A stretch of 39,833 nt of DNA from Lutibacter sp. Lineage in GTDB: Bacteria > Bacteroidota > Bacteroidia > Flavobacteriales > Flavobacteriaceae. The position numbers were made by a program, and so were the translations under genes. Positions 1 to 7,519 of the stretch are shown here, piece after piece; positions within the stretch are counted from its first letter, which is position 1, and every line of letters starts with the position of its first letter. The notes under the pieces are model-generated. The model was not told the DNA's origin. It ran no database searches and worked only from the letters and a program-made list of their open reading frames with translations. The DNA is taken from contig JAUSOJ010000036.1 in NCBI GenBank assembly GCA_030656195.1, positions 1 to 39,833 on the forward strand. Direction: 5' to 3'.

Positions 1-2
1 TT

Positions 3-239
3 GGTGCAATTTCAATTTTGGCGGCTTACTTTATTTGGAAAAATAATTCAATTGCCAAAAAAATGGTTGTGTTTATTCTTGCGTCACATACATTTATCGC
101 AATTTATTTAAACTTTTTTAGTGAAACCGTGGCTTTGGAAAGCATAAAAGCGATGGGTTTTAGAATCGGCATTTGGATTTTAATCTATCTATTAACCTAT
201 AATAAATTTAACAAAGAACCCTTAAATATAACAAAATGA
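3..239 (+). CDS. C-terminal end of a small membrane protein (5' end outside window)
   Basis: The reading frame is open from the first bases of the window, so this is the 3' part of a gene that starts upstream. The visible 78 residues contain about three hydrophobic stretches, separated by short charged turns, and end in a basic tail. This indicates an integral inner-membrane protein. The C-terminal pattern loosely recalls DUF2569-type four-helix proteins, but I do not recognise it firmly. Its TGA overlaps the ATG of the next lipoprotein gene (ATGA), so the two are probably translationally coupled and in one operon with the ABC genes downstream. Function unknown. Confidence 0.55.
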   Translation, partial: GAISILAAYFIWKNNSIAKKMVVFILASHTFIAIYLNFFSETVALESIKAMGFRIGIWILIYLLTYNKFNKEPLNITK

Positions 240-691
240 AAAAAATAAGCATTTTATCAGTAGCCATTTTGGCTTTTAGTTTGGTTGTTTCGTGCAATCA
301 GAACAAAAAACAAGAAATCGCAGAACCAGTTCAAACAGTTGAAGAATCTCACGAAAGTGAAGCGGTTTTAAAATTAAATAACGGAGATTTATGGATGGCG
401 AATGCTGAAACTACGGAAGGAGTCCAAAAAATGAGCCAGTTAGTGGCCAATTTCACTGATACAGAAAATATGGAGGCTTATCGGGAACTTAAATCAACAT
501 TGGAAGCTGAATTTGGAACCATCATCTCCAAATGCACAATGACTGGCGAGGCGCACGACCAACTGCACAATTACCTTTTGCCTATGAAACCATTATTTAA
601 AGATTTGGCGGCTGAAGATTTAGCAACCCGAAAATCTGGCCTAGAAAAACTGACCAAACATTTGTCGGAATATTCCGCCTATTTCAAATAA
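236..691 (+). CDS. small lipoprotein with a Cys/His-rich motif, function unknown
   Basis: 151 residues. The N-terminus is a lipoprotein signal: a short basic start, a hydrophobic core and the lipobox VVSC with Cys20 as the lipidated residue, so the mature protein is probably anchored in a membrane facing the periplasm. The rest is helical and soluble. The conspicuous element is CTMTGEAHDQLH (Cys100, His107, His111), which I associate with a family of small flavobacterial periplasmic lipoproteins. The spacing of Cys and His could bind a metal or haem, but this is inference. It overlaps the preceding membrane-protein gene by 4 nt and lies 15 nt before the first ABC ATPase, so it is probably cotranscribed with the exporter. 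Confidence 0.75.
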   Translation: MKKISILSVAILAFSLVVSCNQNKKQEIAEPVQTVEESHESEAVLKLNNGDLWMANAETTEGVQKMSQLVANFTDTENMEAYRELKSTLEAEFGTIISKCTMTGEAHDQLHNYLLPMKPLFKDLAAEDLATRKSGLEKLTKHLSEYSAYFK

Positions 692-706
692 AATAACGAT
701 TTAAAA

Positions 707-1609
707 ATGAGTATTTCCTTACAACATATCAGCAAATCATTTAAAACAGTGAATGCCGTAAACGATGTTTCTTTTGAAGTAAAAGAAGGGGAATTGTTCG
801 GATTGATTGGTCCTGATGGCGCCGGAAAAACAACCATTTTCAGAATTTTAACCACCTTGCTTTTCGCCGATAAAGGAACAGTTACCGTTGCAGGATTTGA
901 TGTTGTTGACGATTATAAAGAAATTAGAAATCATGTGGGCTATATGCCCGGAAAATTTTCGCTGTACCAGGATTTAACGGTGGAAGAAAATTTAGATTTT
1001 TTCGCCACCATCTTTGGAACAACCATTGAAGAAAATTATGAGTTGATTAAAGATATTTACGTTCAAATTGAACCTTTTAAAAATCGTAGGGCCGGAGCGC
1101 TTTCGGGCGGGATGAAACAAAAATTGGCCTTGAGCTGTGCGTTGATTCACAAACCAAAAGTGTTGTTTTTAGATGAACCAACCACCGGCGTTGATCCGGT
1201 TTCGCGAAAAGAATTTTGGGAAATGCTGAAACGTTTGCAACAAAAAGGGATTACCATTTTGGTTTCAACGCCGTATATGGATGAAGCCGAATTGTGTGAC
1301 AGAATCGCTTTAATTCAGCACGGAAAAATATTGCAAATTGATACGCCACAAGAAATTATCAAACATTATCCGAAAAAAATATTTGATGTAAAAGCTGATA
1401 ATATGTATCGCCTTCTTGAAAGCTTAAAAAGTTATGAGCACCATTACAGCGTGTATCCTTTTGGTGAATTTGTGCATTATACGGATAAGCGGGAAGATTT
1501 TAATCCGCAGGAATTGCAACAATATTTAGAAGCCAAAAATCATCAAAACATTAAAATTGAAATCACCAAAACCACCATCGAGGACACTTTTATGGAATTG
1601 GCAAAATAA
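707..1609 (+). CDS. ABC exporter ATPase, first subunit (YbhF N-half type)
   Basis: 300 residues: one ABC ATPase domain (about 1-220) plus a C-terminal extension. The Walker A is GPDGAGK (35-41), the signature LSGGMKQ (132-138) and the Walker B VLFLDEP (152-158). Two usual catalytic-site residues are missing: the Q-loop Gln is Gly82 (YMPGKF) and the switch His is Pro189 (VSTPYMDEAE). The family is that of YbhF/DrrA-like exporter ATPases; in E. coli YbhF two such domains are fused, whereas here they are separate genes 9 nt apart. With the second ATPase and the two permeases downstream it should form a heterodimeric type-2 ABC exporter in the inner membrane. The substrate is unknown; no HlyD-type periplasmic adaptor is visible in the window. 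Confidence 0.9.
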   Translation: MSISLQHISKSFKTVNAVNDVSFEVKEGELFGLIGPDGAGKTTIFRILTTLLFADKGTVTVAGFDVVDDYKEIRNHVGYMPGKFSLYQDLTVEENLDFFATIFGTTIEENYELIKDIYVQIEPFKNRRAGALSGGMKQKLALSCALIHKPKVLFLDEPTTGVDPVSRKEFWEMLKRLQQKGITILVSTPYMDEAELCDRIALIQHGKILQIDTPQEIIKHYPKKIFDVKADNMYRLLESLKSYEHHYSVYPFGEFVHYTDKREDFNPQELQQYLEAKNHQNIKIEITKTTIEDTFMELAK

Positions 1610-1618
1610 ACAGCGCGA

Positions 1619-2353
1619 ATGAAAAACTACAACGTCATAGAAGTTGAAAACCTGACCAAAAAATTTGGCGATTTTACTGCGGTAAATTCCATTTCTTTTG
1701 AAGTTAAAAAAGGAGAAATCTTTGGATTTCTAGGCGCAAACGGTGCAGGAAAAACAACCGCGATGAAAATGTTGATCGGTATCGCAAAACCAACATCCGG
1801 AAAAGCACAAGTTGCAGGTTTTGATGTTTTTACACATCCGGAAGACATCAAAAAAAATATTGGTTATATGAGCCAAAAATTTGCATTGTACGACGATTTA
1901 ACGGTAAAAGAAAACATCACCTTTTTTGGCGGAATTTACGGATTGTCACGCGCAAAAATAAAAGAAAAACGTTGCGAATTGGTTGAAGAATTGGGTTTGG
2001 GTGATATTGTAAACGAGTTGGTGGGTTCGTTGCCTTTGGGCTGGAAACAAAAAATATCGTTTTCAATAGCGCTGTTGCACAGTCCGACCATAGTTTTTTT
2101 AGACGAACCAACCGGAGGCGTTGATCCTATAACAAGAAGACAATTTTGGGAAATGATTTACAAATCGGCCAACAACGGCACCACCATTTTTGTGACCACG
2201 CATTATATGGATGAAGCTGAATATTGCGATCGGGTTTCCATTATGGTCGACGGAAAAATTGAAGCATTGGACACGCCAAAAAATTTAAAGGAAAAGTATA
2301 ATGCGGACAATATGAATGACGTCTTTTTAAAATTAGCAAGAAATTCTTCGTAG
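1619..2353 (+). CDS. ABC exporter ATPase, second subunit (YbhF C-half type)
   Basis: 244 residues, a single ABC ATPase domain. The Walker A is GANGAGK (39-45), the Q-loop Gln is Gln86, the Walker B is IVFLDEP (158-164) and the switch His is His195 (TTHYMDEAE). The signature motif is degenerate: LPLGWKQ (138-144) instead of LSGGxxQ, which is usual for the second domain of YbhF-like proteins. It complements the first ATPase, which has a normal signature but lost its Q-loop Gln and switch His, so the pair should have one competent and one degenerate ATP site. It lies 9 nt after the first ATPase gene. Confidence 0.9.
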   Translation: MKNYNVIEVENLTKKFGDFTAVNSISFEVKKGEIFGFLGANGAGKTTAMKMLIGIAKPTSGKAQVAGFDVFTHPEDIKKNIGYMSQKFALYDDLTVKENITFFGGIYGLSRAKIKEKRCELVEELGLGDIVNELVGSLPLGWKQKISFSIALLHSPTIVFLDEPTGGVDPITRRQFWEMIYKSANNGTTIFVTTHYMDEAEYCDRVSIMVDGKIEALDTPKNLKEKYNADNMNDVFLKLARNSS

Positions 2354-2454
2354 TTAAGAATAAATAATTAATGATTGAAATATTAAAAAAGCGTTTCGTT
2401 TGATGAAAATAAAATATTTATCAATACAAAATATTAAACACAACAAATAAAATT

Positions 2455-2484
2455 CTCCCCCTTCGGGGGAGTTAGAGGGAGCCT
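2455..2484 (+). repeat. C/G hairpin repeat directly before a permease start codon
   Basis: CTCCCCC-TTC-GGGGGAG (2455-2471) is a strong short hairpin followed by a purine-rich tail (TTAGAGGGAGCCT) that ends at the ATG at 2485. The same element occurs in reverse orientation at 37171-37194. A related hairpin lies in the same position before the second permease. Confidence 0.7.
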
Positions 2485-3591
2485 ATGAAACGGTTTATTG
2501 GATTTATAAAAAAAGAATTTTACCACATTTTTAGGGATAAACGCTCGCTGTTTATACTTTTTGGAATGCCTGTTGCCCAAATTTTGCTCTTTGGTTTTGC
2601 AATCACCAACGAAATAAACAATGTTGACATCGCCATTTTCGACAAATCAAACGATGCAACTACGCAGGAAATCATTCATAAAATATCGGCATCAAAATAT
2701 TTCAGCATCAAACAGCATATCACAAATGAAGCCGAAATTGAAACGGTTTTTCAAAAAGGAAAAGTGCTTGCCGTACTTGTATTCGAAAAAGATTTCAAGA
2801 AAAATTTAACCAAAGAAAACTCGGCAAAAGTTCATATAATTACCGATGCCACCGATCCAAATACCGCAAATTCCATCACCAATTACATCAGTGCGATTAT
2901 AGGAAGTTACAAAATGGAAATCAACAAAAATGTGAATTTGGAATATCAAATTGAGACCAAATCGAGAATGGTTTACAATCCCGAATTAAAAAGTGTTTTC
3001 ATGTTCGTTCCGGGCGTAATGACCATTATTTTAATGCTGGTATCGGCGATGATGACTTCCATTTCCATCACACGTGAAAAAGAACTGGGCACTATGGAAA
3101 TCTTATTGGTTTCGCCATTAAAACCTTTTCAGGTAATAGTGGGAAAAGTGATTCCTTATATATTTTTATCTATCATTAACGCAATTGTTATTGTTTTGTT
3201 AAGCATTTTTATCTTTAAAATGCCGATTCAGGGAAGTTTGTTTTTGCTGGCTTTGGAGAGTGTTTTGTTTATCATCACCTCCTTATCGCTGGGAATTTTA
3301 ATTTCAACGGTATCCGCAACGCAACAAACCGCGATGATGATTTCTTTAATGGGATTGATGTTGCCCACCATATTATTGTCGGGTTTCATTTTTCCAATAT
3401 CAAGTATGCCGTTGCCTTTACAAATCATCAGCAATATCATTCCCGCAAAATGGTTCATCATCATTTTAAAAGGAATTATGCTGAAAGGAGTCGGACTCGC
3501 TTTTATCTGGAAAGAAACCTTGATATTGGCCGGTATGACATTGTTTTTTATTGCGTTGAGCATCAAAAAATATAAAATTAGGCTGGAATAA
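2485..3591 (+). CDS. ABC exporter permease (YbhS type)
   Basis: 368 residues with ABC-2 permease topology: one N-terminal transmembrane helix (about 20-40), a large periplasmic domain (about 45-170), then five hydrophobic segments to the C-terminus. Just after the second helix stands the coupling-helix motif TREKELGTMEILLVSPLKPF, characteristic of the YbhS/YbhR/DrrB-like family and thought to contact the ATPase. It is the first of two homologous permeases and should pair with the second to form the membrane channel of the exporter. The start codon directly follows a GC-rich hairpin repeat. Substrate unknown; YbhFSR relatives export drugs or cations. Confidence 0.88.
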   Translation: MKRFIGFIKKEFYHIFRDKRSLFILFGMPVAQILLFGFAITNEINNVDIAIFDKSNDATTQEIIHKISASKYFSIKQHITNEAEIETVFQKGKVLAVLVFEKDFKKNLTKENSAKVHIITDATDPNTANSITNYISAIIGSYKMEINKNVNLEYQIETKSRMVYNPELKSVFMFVPGVMTIILMLVSAMMTSISITREKELGTMEILLVSPLKPFQVIVGKVIPYIFLSIINAIVIVLLSIFIFKMPIQGSLFLLALESVLFIITSLSLGILISTVSATQQTAMMISLMGLMLPTILLSGFIFPISSMPLPLQIISNIIPAKWFIIILKGIMLKGVGLAFIWKETLILAGMTLFFIALSIKKYKIRLE

Positions 3592-3596
3592 TTATA

Positions 3597-3626
3597 GTCC
3601 GAAGACGGAAGTCCGAAGTCGGAAGT
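3597..3626 (+). repeat. heptad tandem repeat (AGTCCGA/AGACGGA type)
   Basis: Four 7-bp units in a row: AGTCCGA, AGACGGA, AGTCCGA, AGTCGGA, then AGTT. An inverted relative lies at 29881-29912. It sits in the gap between the two permease genes. Confidence 0.7.
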
Positions 3627-3664
3627 TAAAAAAATCGTTTTATAGAAAGTAACAATGAATGAAA

Positions 3665-3702
3665 AAGTTTAAAATTTAAAGTTTAAAGATTAAAGTTTTT
3701 TT
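3665..3702 (+). repeat. AT-rich heptad tandem repeat
   Basis: About five 7-bp units of the type AAGTTTA (variants AAATTTA, AAGATTA) between the two permease genes. A similar 7-bp periodicity (ATATTAA/AAGTTAA) occurs at 33322-33357 and 34795-34814. Confidence 0.6.
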
Positions 3703-3716
3703 AACAATAAATCAAA

Positions 3717-3752
3717 CTCCCTTTCCTTAGGAAAGGGCCGGGGATAGGAAAA
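3717..3752 (+). repeat. hairpin repeat directly before the second permease start codon
   Basis: CCCTTTCC-TTA-GGAAAGGG (3719-3737) forms a perfect 8-bp stem followed by CCGGGGATAGGAAAA and the ATG at 3753. It resembles in design and position the element at 2455-2484 (stem, then purine-rich tail, then start codon). Confidence 0.65.
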
Positions 3753-4874
3753 ATGAAAACAATTTTATACATCGTTCAAAAGGAATTCAGGCAAATTTTT
3801 AGAAATAAAGGAATGCTTCCCATTATTTTTGTGCTGCCGATTTTACAATTGGTTATTTTGTCGAATGCGGCAACATTTGAAATCAAAAACATCAAATTCT
3901 CTTATGTTGATCATGATAAAACCTCGTTTTCAAGAGCATTGATCGAAAAATTTGATGCATCCACGTATTTTCATGTCATTGCAAATTTTCCTTCAAAAAA
4001 AGAAGCGAATGCCGCGATGGCAAAAGGGGAAGTTGATGTTATTTTGGAAATTCCCCGCTATTTTGAACGCGACTTGTTAAAACAAAAAAATACAGACATT
4101 TCTGTTGCAATCAATGCCATTGACGGTGCTGCGGCCGGCGTTGAAAATGTGTACATCAACCAAATTGTGCAGGATTTCAACAAAAAAGCAAAAGTAGCAT
4201 TGTTGACGCCAACAGATATGGTAAATACACCAATAGATATCGTGGCTATTCCTTCCTTTTGGTACAACAAAACCTTAAACTATAAAACATTTATGGTTCC
4301 CGGGATATTGGTTTTGCTGGTTACGATGATTACACTTTTTTTGTCGGGAATGAATATTGTTCGTGAAAAGGAAATTGGCACCTTAGAACAAATGAACGTA
4401 ACACCCATTAAAAAATACCAGTTTATCATTGGCAAATTATTCCCGTTTTGGATCTTGGGATTTGTTTTGCTGACTGTCGGTTTAACCATTGCAAAAGTTG
4501 TTTTTAATGTTCCCATCATTGGAAACTTAGGATTGATTTATTTTTACACCGCATTTTATCTTTTGGTGGTTTTGGGAATGGGATTGTTTATTTCCAATTT
4601 TACCGACACCCAACAGCAAGCGATGTTTATTTCCTGGTTTTTTGTGGTTATTTTTATTTTGATGAGCGGACTTTTTACGCCCATTGAAAGTATGCCCATG
4701 TGGGCACAATATGTAACAGAGTTCAATCCGGTAAAATATTTCGTGCAAGTGACACGGATGGTGATGCTAAAAGGTGCCGGTTTTAACGATATTTTGCCCC
4801 AACTTACAAAAACCATTATTTATGCCATTATTATGAACGGATTGGCGGTTTGGAGTTACCAAAAAACGACTTAA
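3753..4874 (+). CDS. ABC exporter permease (YbhR type)
   Basis: 373 residues, paralogous to the previous permease: N-terminal helix (about 20-40), periplasmic domain (about 45-175), five further transmembrane segments, and the coupling-helix motif VREKEIGTLEQMNVTPIKKY. Together with the two ATPases and the first permease it completes a four-protein ABC-2 exporter. The 161-bp gap before it holds two heptad repeats and a hairpin repeat. No terminator is evident after it. The substrate is unknown. Confidence 0.88.
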   Translation: MKTILYIVQKEFRQIFRNKGMLPIIFVLPILQLVILSNAATFEIKNIKFSYVDHDKTSFSRALIEKFDASTYFHVIANFPSKKEANAAMAKGEVDVILEIPRYFERDLLKQKNTDISVAINAIDGAAAGVENVYINQIVQDFNKKAKVALLTPTDMVNTPIDIVAIPSFWYNKTLNYKTFMVPGILVLLVTMITLFLSGMNIVREKEIGTLEQMNVTPIKKYQFIIGKLFPFWILGFVLLTVGLTIAKVVFNVPIIGNLGLIYFYTAFYLLVVLGMGLFISNFTDTQQQAMFISWFFVVIFILMSGLFTPIESMPMWAQYVTEFNPVKYFVQVTRMVMLKGAGFNDILPQLTKTIIYAIIMNGLAVWSYQKTT

Positions 4875-5029
4875 ATTTAAATATTAAAGAAAAATATGCA
4901 CTCTCTAAAAAAGAATCTTTGATTTGTTTGATATACGGGTAAAAGAAGGCAATTATATTTTTTTACAGTAATTTGAGTAAATTTTATAAGCAATATCTTC
5001 AATTTTTCTACCGCTTAATGATTTAAAAA

Positions 5030-5491
5030 ATGAAAAAAATGATCAAAAAAACAGCCCTGTTATTAATAGCATTTGTAATGCTGTCCTTTAGTGAATCTAA
5101 CACTGATGAAGGCTATTCATTAACCATAAAAGCAGAAGGATTCAGGAATGCTAAAGGAGAAATCTTATTTGCGTTATACAATAAAGACAACTCTATTCCT
5201 GATGAAAAATACAAGAAATATTTTAAAAAGGGTATTTCGAAAATTAATAGAAATGGTACGGCAACTTTTACCTTTACAAATTTACCTGAAGGGAATTACG
5301 CTGTAAATATTTTACACGATGAAAACAAAAACGGGAAAATAGACAGAAAATTCCTTCTGCCAATGCCAAGTGAGGGCATCGGATTTTCAAATTATAAATC
5401 CATCGGAATGTCAAATCGCCCTAACTTTTCTAAAGCGAGTTTTCTTGTAAAATCTAATATGGAAAAAGTTATAAAAGTAATTTACTTTTAA
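5030..5491 (+). CDS. DUF2141 secreted protein
   Basis: 153 residues. A cleavable signal peptide (about 1-22, no lipobox Cys) precedes a beta-sandwich domain of the DUF2141 family. Family features visible are the early strand-turn SLTIKAEGFRNAKGEILFAL, the LPEGNYAVNILHDEN segment and the acidic loop HDENKNGKID (96-105), which looks like a calcium-type Dx(D/N)xNG loop. Members are periplasmic or outer-membrane associated and of unknown function. Its stop overlaps the next gene start (TAATG), so the pair is translationally coupled and the product probably works with the phospholipase-like outer-membrane protein. Confidence 0.85.
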   Translation: MKKMIKKTALLLIAFVMLSFSESNTDEGYSLTIKAEGFRNAKGEILFALYNKDNSIPDEKYKKYFKKGISKINRNGTATFTFTNLPEGNYAVNILHDENKNGKIDRKFLLPMPSEGIGFSNYKSIGMSNRPNFSKASFLVKSNMEKVIKVIYF

Positions 5492-6390
5492 TGAAACTGT
5501 ATAGCCGCCTCTTGCTTTTCATTGGTTTTGCTGCTAATCTAGCGCTGGCGCAAACGAATGAAGAAGCTACATCAATCCTTGATCTGGATAAAATGGCACA
5601 GATTAATCAAGGCGATAGCTATGTAACGTTTCCGTTTGATTTTGGAAATATAGAACCGCTTATGTTTGAAGCAAACGTAAGTCCCAGTTTTAAAATTCGA
5701 GAACGAAAGGATTCCAGATTAATGGGTGTCCTTACAGGCCAAATTATTATCAGGATGTATGATGAAACGTCATATCCGGTAAGAACGCCTAGCTATATAC
5801 CACAAATTACATTTTATTTTTTAACAGGAAATAAACAAGCCTCGAAGAAACTGACTTTGTTTGGTCGATTTGCGCACCATTCAAACGGCCAAGATGGAAA
5901 TTTCTATAATGAAGATGGAGATATCAATTTGAAGTCTGGAAATTTCGCCACTAATTTTGTTGAATTAGGCCTTATCAAATCATCTTATAGCAACCATTTA
6001 AATGCTTTCAAGTTTTTTAAAAGCTCTGTTGAAATCCATCCAAAAAGTTGGATGCTTGATGAAATGAAGGGAAAATATAGCGGATTGCGCTGGCACAATA
6101 CTTTTTTAGCCTATAAACTTCCAATGGATGGTGATTTTAAAAAAAGCCAGAAGGCAAATTTTTCATTAAAGGCAGAAACTATTATGATGTTAGATAATTT
6201 AAATAATCAGGAAATTTTTGATTTGAAACGGTTAAATGCCAGCCTAACATTTTACTACCACCCAAAATTTTTGGAAGATATTGGGTTTTTTGTCCAGTTT
6301 TATCATGGCGCGGACTATTACAATATTTACTTTAATCACCAAATTGATACCATTCGTTTTGGTTTAATGACAGAAATTTTAAGATTTTAA
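5491..6390 (+). CDS. phospholipase A1 (OMPLA/PldA)-like outer-membrane protein
   Basis: 299 residues with a signal peptide (about 1-20, cleavage near LALAQT) and alternating hydrophobic strands typical of a beta-barrel. Residues 129-133 read HHSNG, matching the catalytic His-x-Ser-Asn-Gly element of OMPLA (His129, Ser131); Asn155 in FATNFVEL fits the catalytic Asn, after a longer loop than in E. coli. The C-terminus (QFYHGADYYNIYFNH then RFGLMTEILRF) also aligns by eye with the PldA end, and the final Phe is typical of barrel proteins. OMPLA hydrolyses acyl chains of mislocalised outer-leaflet phospholipids and needs calcium. Activity is inferred, not proven; the long insert in the active-site loop leaves some doubt. 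Confidence 0.65.
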   Translation: MKLYSRLLLFIGFAANLALAQTNEEATSILDLDKMAQINQGDSYVTFPFDFGNIEPLMFEANVSPSFKIRERKDSRLMGVLTGQIIIRMYDETSYPVRTPSYIPQITFYFLTGNKQASKKLTLFGRFAHHSNGQDGNFYNEDGDINLKSGNFATNFVELGLIKSSYSNHLNAFKFFKSSVEIHPKSWMLDEMKGKYSGLRWHNTFLAYKLPMDGDFKKSQKANFSLKAETIMMLDNLNNQEIFDLKRLNASLTFYYHPKFLEDIGFFVQFYHGADYYNIYFNHQIDTIRFGLMTEILRF

Positions 6391-6416
6391 ATAGCGCAGA
6401 CTTAAAAAAATAAGCT

Positions 6417-6424
6417 TAAATTTG
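6417..6424 (+). promoter_or_regulatory. putative -7 element for the ATP-cone/Mrr gene
   Basis: TAAATTTG matches the Bacteroidota -7 consensus TAnnTTTG 20 nt before the ATG at 6445; no clear -33 TTG is present. Confidence 0.35.
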
Positions 6425-6444
6425 ATTTGGTAAAAATAAATGAT

Positions 6445-7284
6445 ATGGACGATAAAGTAGTAGTTGTTAAAAAAATTTCCGGTGATTTAGAGCCGTTTTC
6501 AATACAAAAACTTTCAAGATCACTGCAAAATAGCGGTGCTACAAGTCAGGATATAGAAAAAATTGTGGAAGCCATTCAACCCGAACTTTTCGACGGAATT
6601 TCTTCAAACTTAATTTATAGAAAAGCATTTCAATTACTGAAAAAATACAATCGGGTTTCTGCATCAAAATACAGTTTAAAAAGAGCCATTTTCGACTTAG
6701 GCCCTACCGGTTTTCCATTTGAAAGACTGATTAGCGCACTGTTAAAGCAAAAAGGCTATAAAACCAAAATTGGCCAAACATTACAAGGAGATTGCATCAC
6801 ACACGAAATAGATGTTTTGGCTGAAAAAGACGGTAACGTTTATACCGTAGAGTGTAAATTTCATACAGATCCTTCCGCAGTAAGTAATGTGAGAATTCCA
6901 TTGTATATCAACTCTAGATTTCTTGATGTTCAAAAAGGATGGAACAATTCAGGCAAAAAAACCCATTTAAAACAAGGATGGCTCGCTACAAATACCCGAT
7001 TTACAAAAGATGCTATTGATTATGCCAATTGTGTTAATTTAACGTTGTTGAGTTGGGATTATCCGCCAAATAACGGATTAAAAAGCAATGTTGATAAATA
7101 TGGTTTGTATCCCATAACCACCTTAACTTCTTTAACGAAAAAGGAAAAAATACAATTGATGGAAAAAGACATTATTTTGGTAAAAGAACTCTCTAAAAAT
7201 CCTGATTCGTTGAATCATTTAGATTTTTCGGAAAAACAAAAAGCATTGGTTTTAGCTGAAGTGCATAAGTTGTGTAATTTTTAA
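6445..7284 (+). CDS. ATP-cone domain fused to an Mrr-like restriction nuclease domain
   Basis: 279 residues from ATG 6445; a TTG at 6427 is in frame, but the ATG opens directly onto the conserved domain. Residues about 3-85 form an ATP-cone, the nucleotide-binding module of NrdR and class I ribonucleotide reductases (VVKKISGDLEPFSIQKL then a helical segment). Residues about 90-210 fit a PD-(D/E)xK nuclease of the Mrr/RecB type: after FPFERLISALLKQKGY comes HEIDV (Glu121, Asp123) and VECKF (Glu136, Lys138). No methylase or helicase is adjacent, so it is not an ordinary restriction system. A nucleotide-gated DNA-cleaving role is inference. A TAAATTTG promoter element lies at 6417-6424. Confidence 0.8.
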   Translation: MDDKVVVVKKISGDLEPFSIQKLSRSLQNSGATSQDIEKIVEAIQPELFDGISSNLIYRKAFQLLKKYNRVSASKYSLKRAIFDLGPTGFPFERLISALLKQKGYKTKIGQTLQGDCITHEIDVLAEKDGNVYTVECKFHTDPSAVSNVRIPLYINSRFLDVQKGWNNSGKKTHLKQGWLATNTRFTKDAIDYANCVNLTLLSWDYPPNNGLKSNVDKYGLYPITTLTSLTKKEKIQLMEKDIILVKELSKNPDSLNHLDFSEKQKALVLAEVHKLCNF

Positions 7285-7304
7285 TCTTTATAATGTTTTG
7301 TTTT

Positions 7305-7395
7305 GGGCGTTTCCCGCCAGCTGGCGGGTCAGGCTTTCGCTACTCGCATCCCGAAAAAACGGGAGTGCTCAAACAGACCGCTCTATCCTTAACGC
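7305..7395 (+). repeat. dispersed modular repeat, copy 1
   Basis: Begins GGGCGTT followed by the perfect palindrome CCCGCCAGCTGGCGGG (7313-7328) and a GGCTTTCGCTACTCGC segment. The middle is a hairpin TCCCG-A6-CGGGA (7349-7364). It ends in CTCAAACAGACCGCTC, then TAACGC. Other copies: 22233-22336 (same strand), 22983-23113 and 37416-37512 (opposite strand). The ends are conserved while the central hairpin differs in every copy. Confidence 0.8.
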
Positions 7396-7420
7396 AAAAT
7401 CAAATAAATCAACTCAATTT

Positions 7421-7470
7421 TTCAAAAGGCGTTAATATTTTAAAATTTTAAAATATTAACGCCTTTTGAA
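7421..7470. repeat. perfect 50-bp palindrome upstream of sufS
   Basis: Each 25-nt arm is the exact reverse complement of the other, with the centre between 7445 and 7446 and no spacer. The outer part of each arm is TTCAAAAGGCGTTAA and the inner part is only A and T. Transcribed, it would fold into a very stable hairpin ending in CCUUUU, so it may end transcription of the upstream nuclease gene. Its right end overlaps the -33 element of the sufS promoter, so an operator role is also possible. Confidence 0.85.
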
Positions 7471-7492
7471 TAACAGCTATTTCGTAATTTTG
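7466..7492 (+). promoter_or_regulatory. sufS promoter (-33 TTG, -7 TAATTTTG)
   Basis: TTG at 7466-7468 and TAATTTTG at 7485-7492 (16 nt apart) fit the Bacteroidota sigma-A promoter pattern. The -33 element is inside the right arm of the 50-bp palindrome. Confidence 0.5.
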
Positions 7493-7519
7493 TATTTAGA
7501 ATCATTCTAAAAAAAGAAC

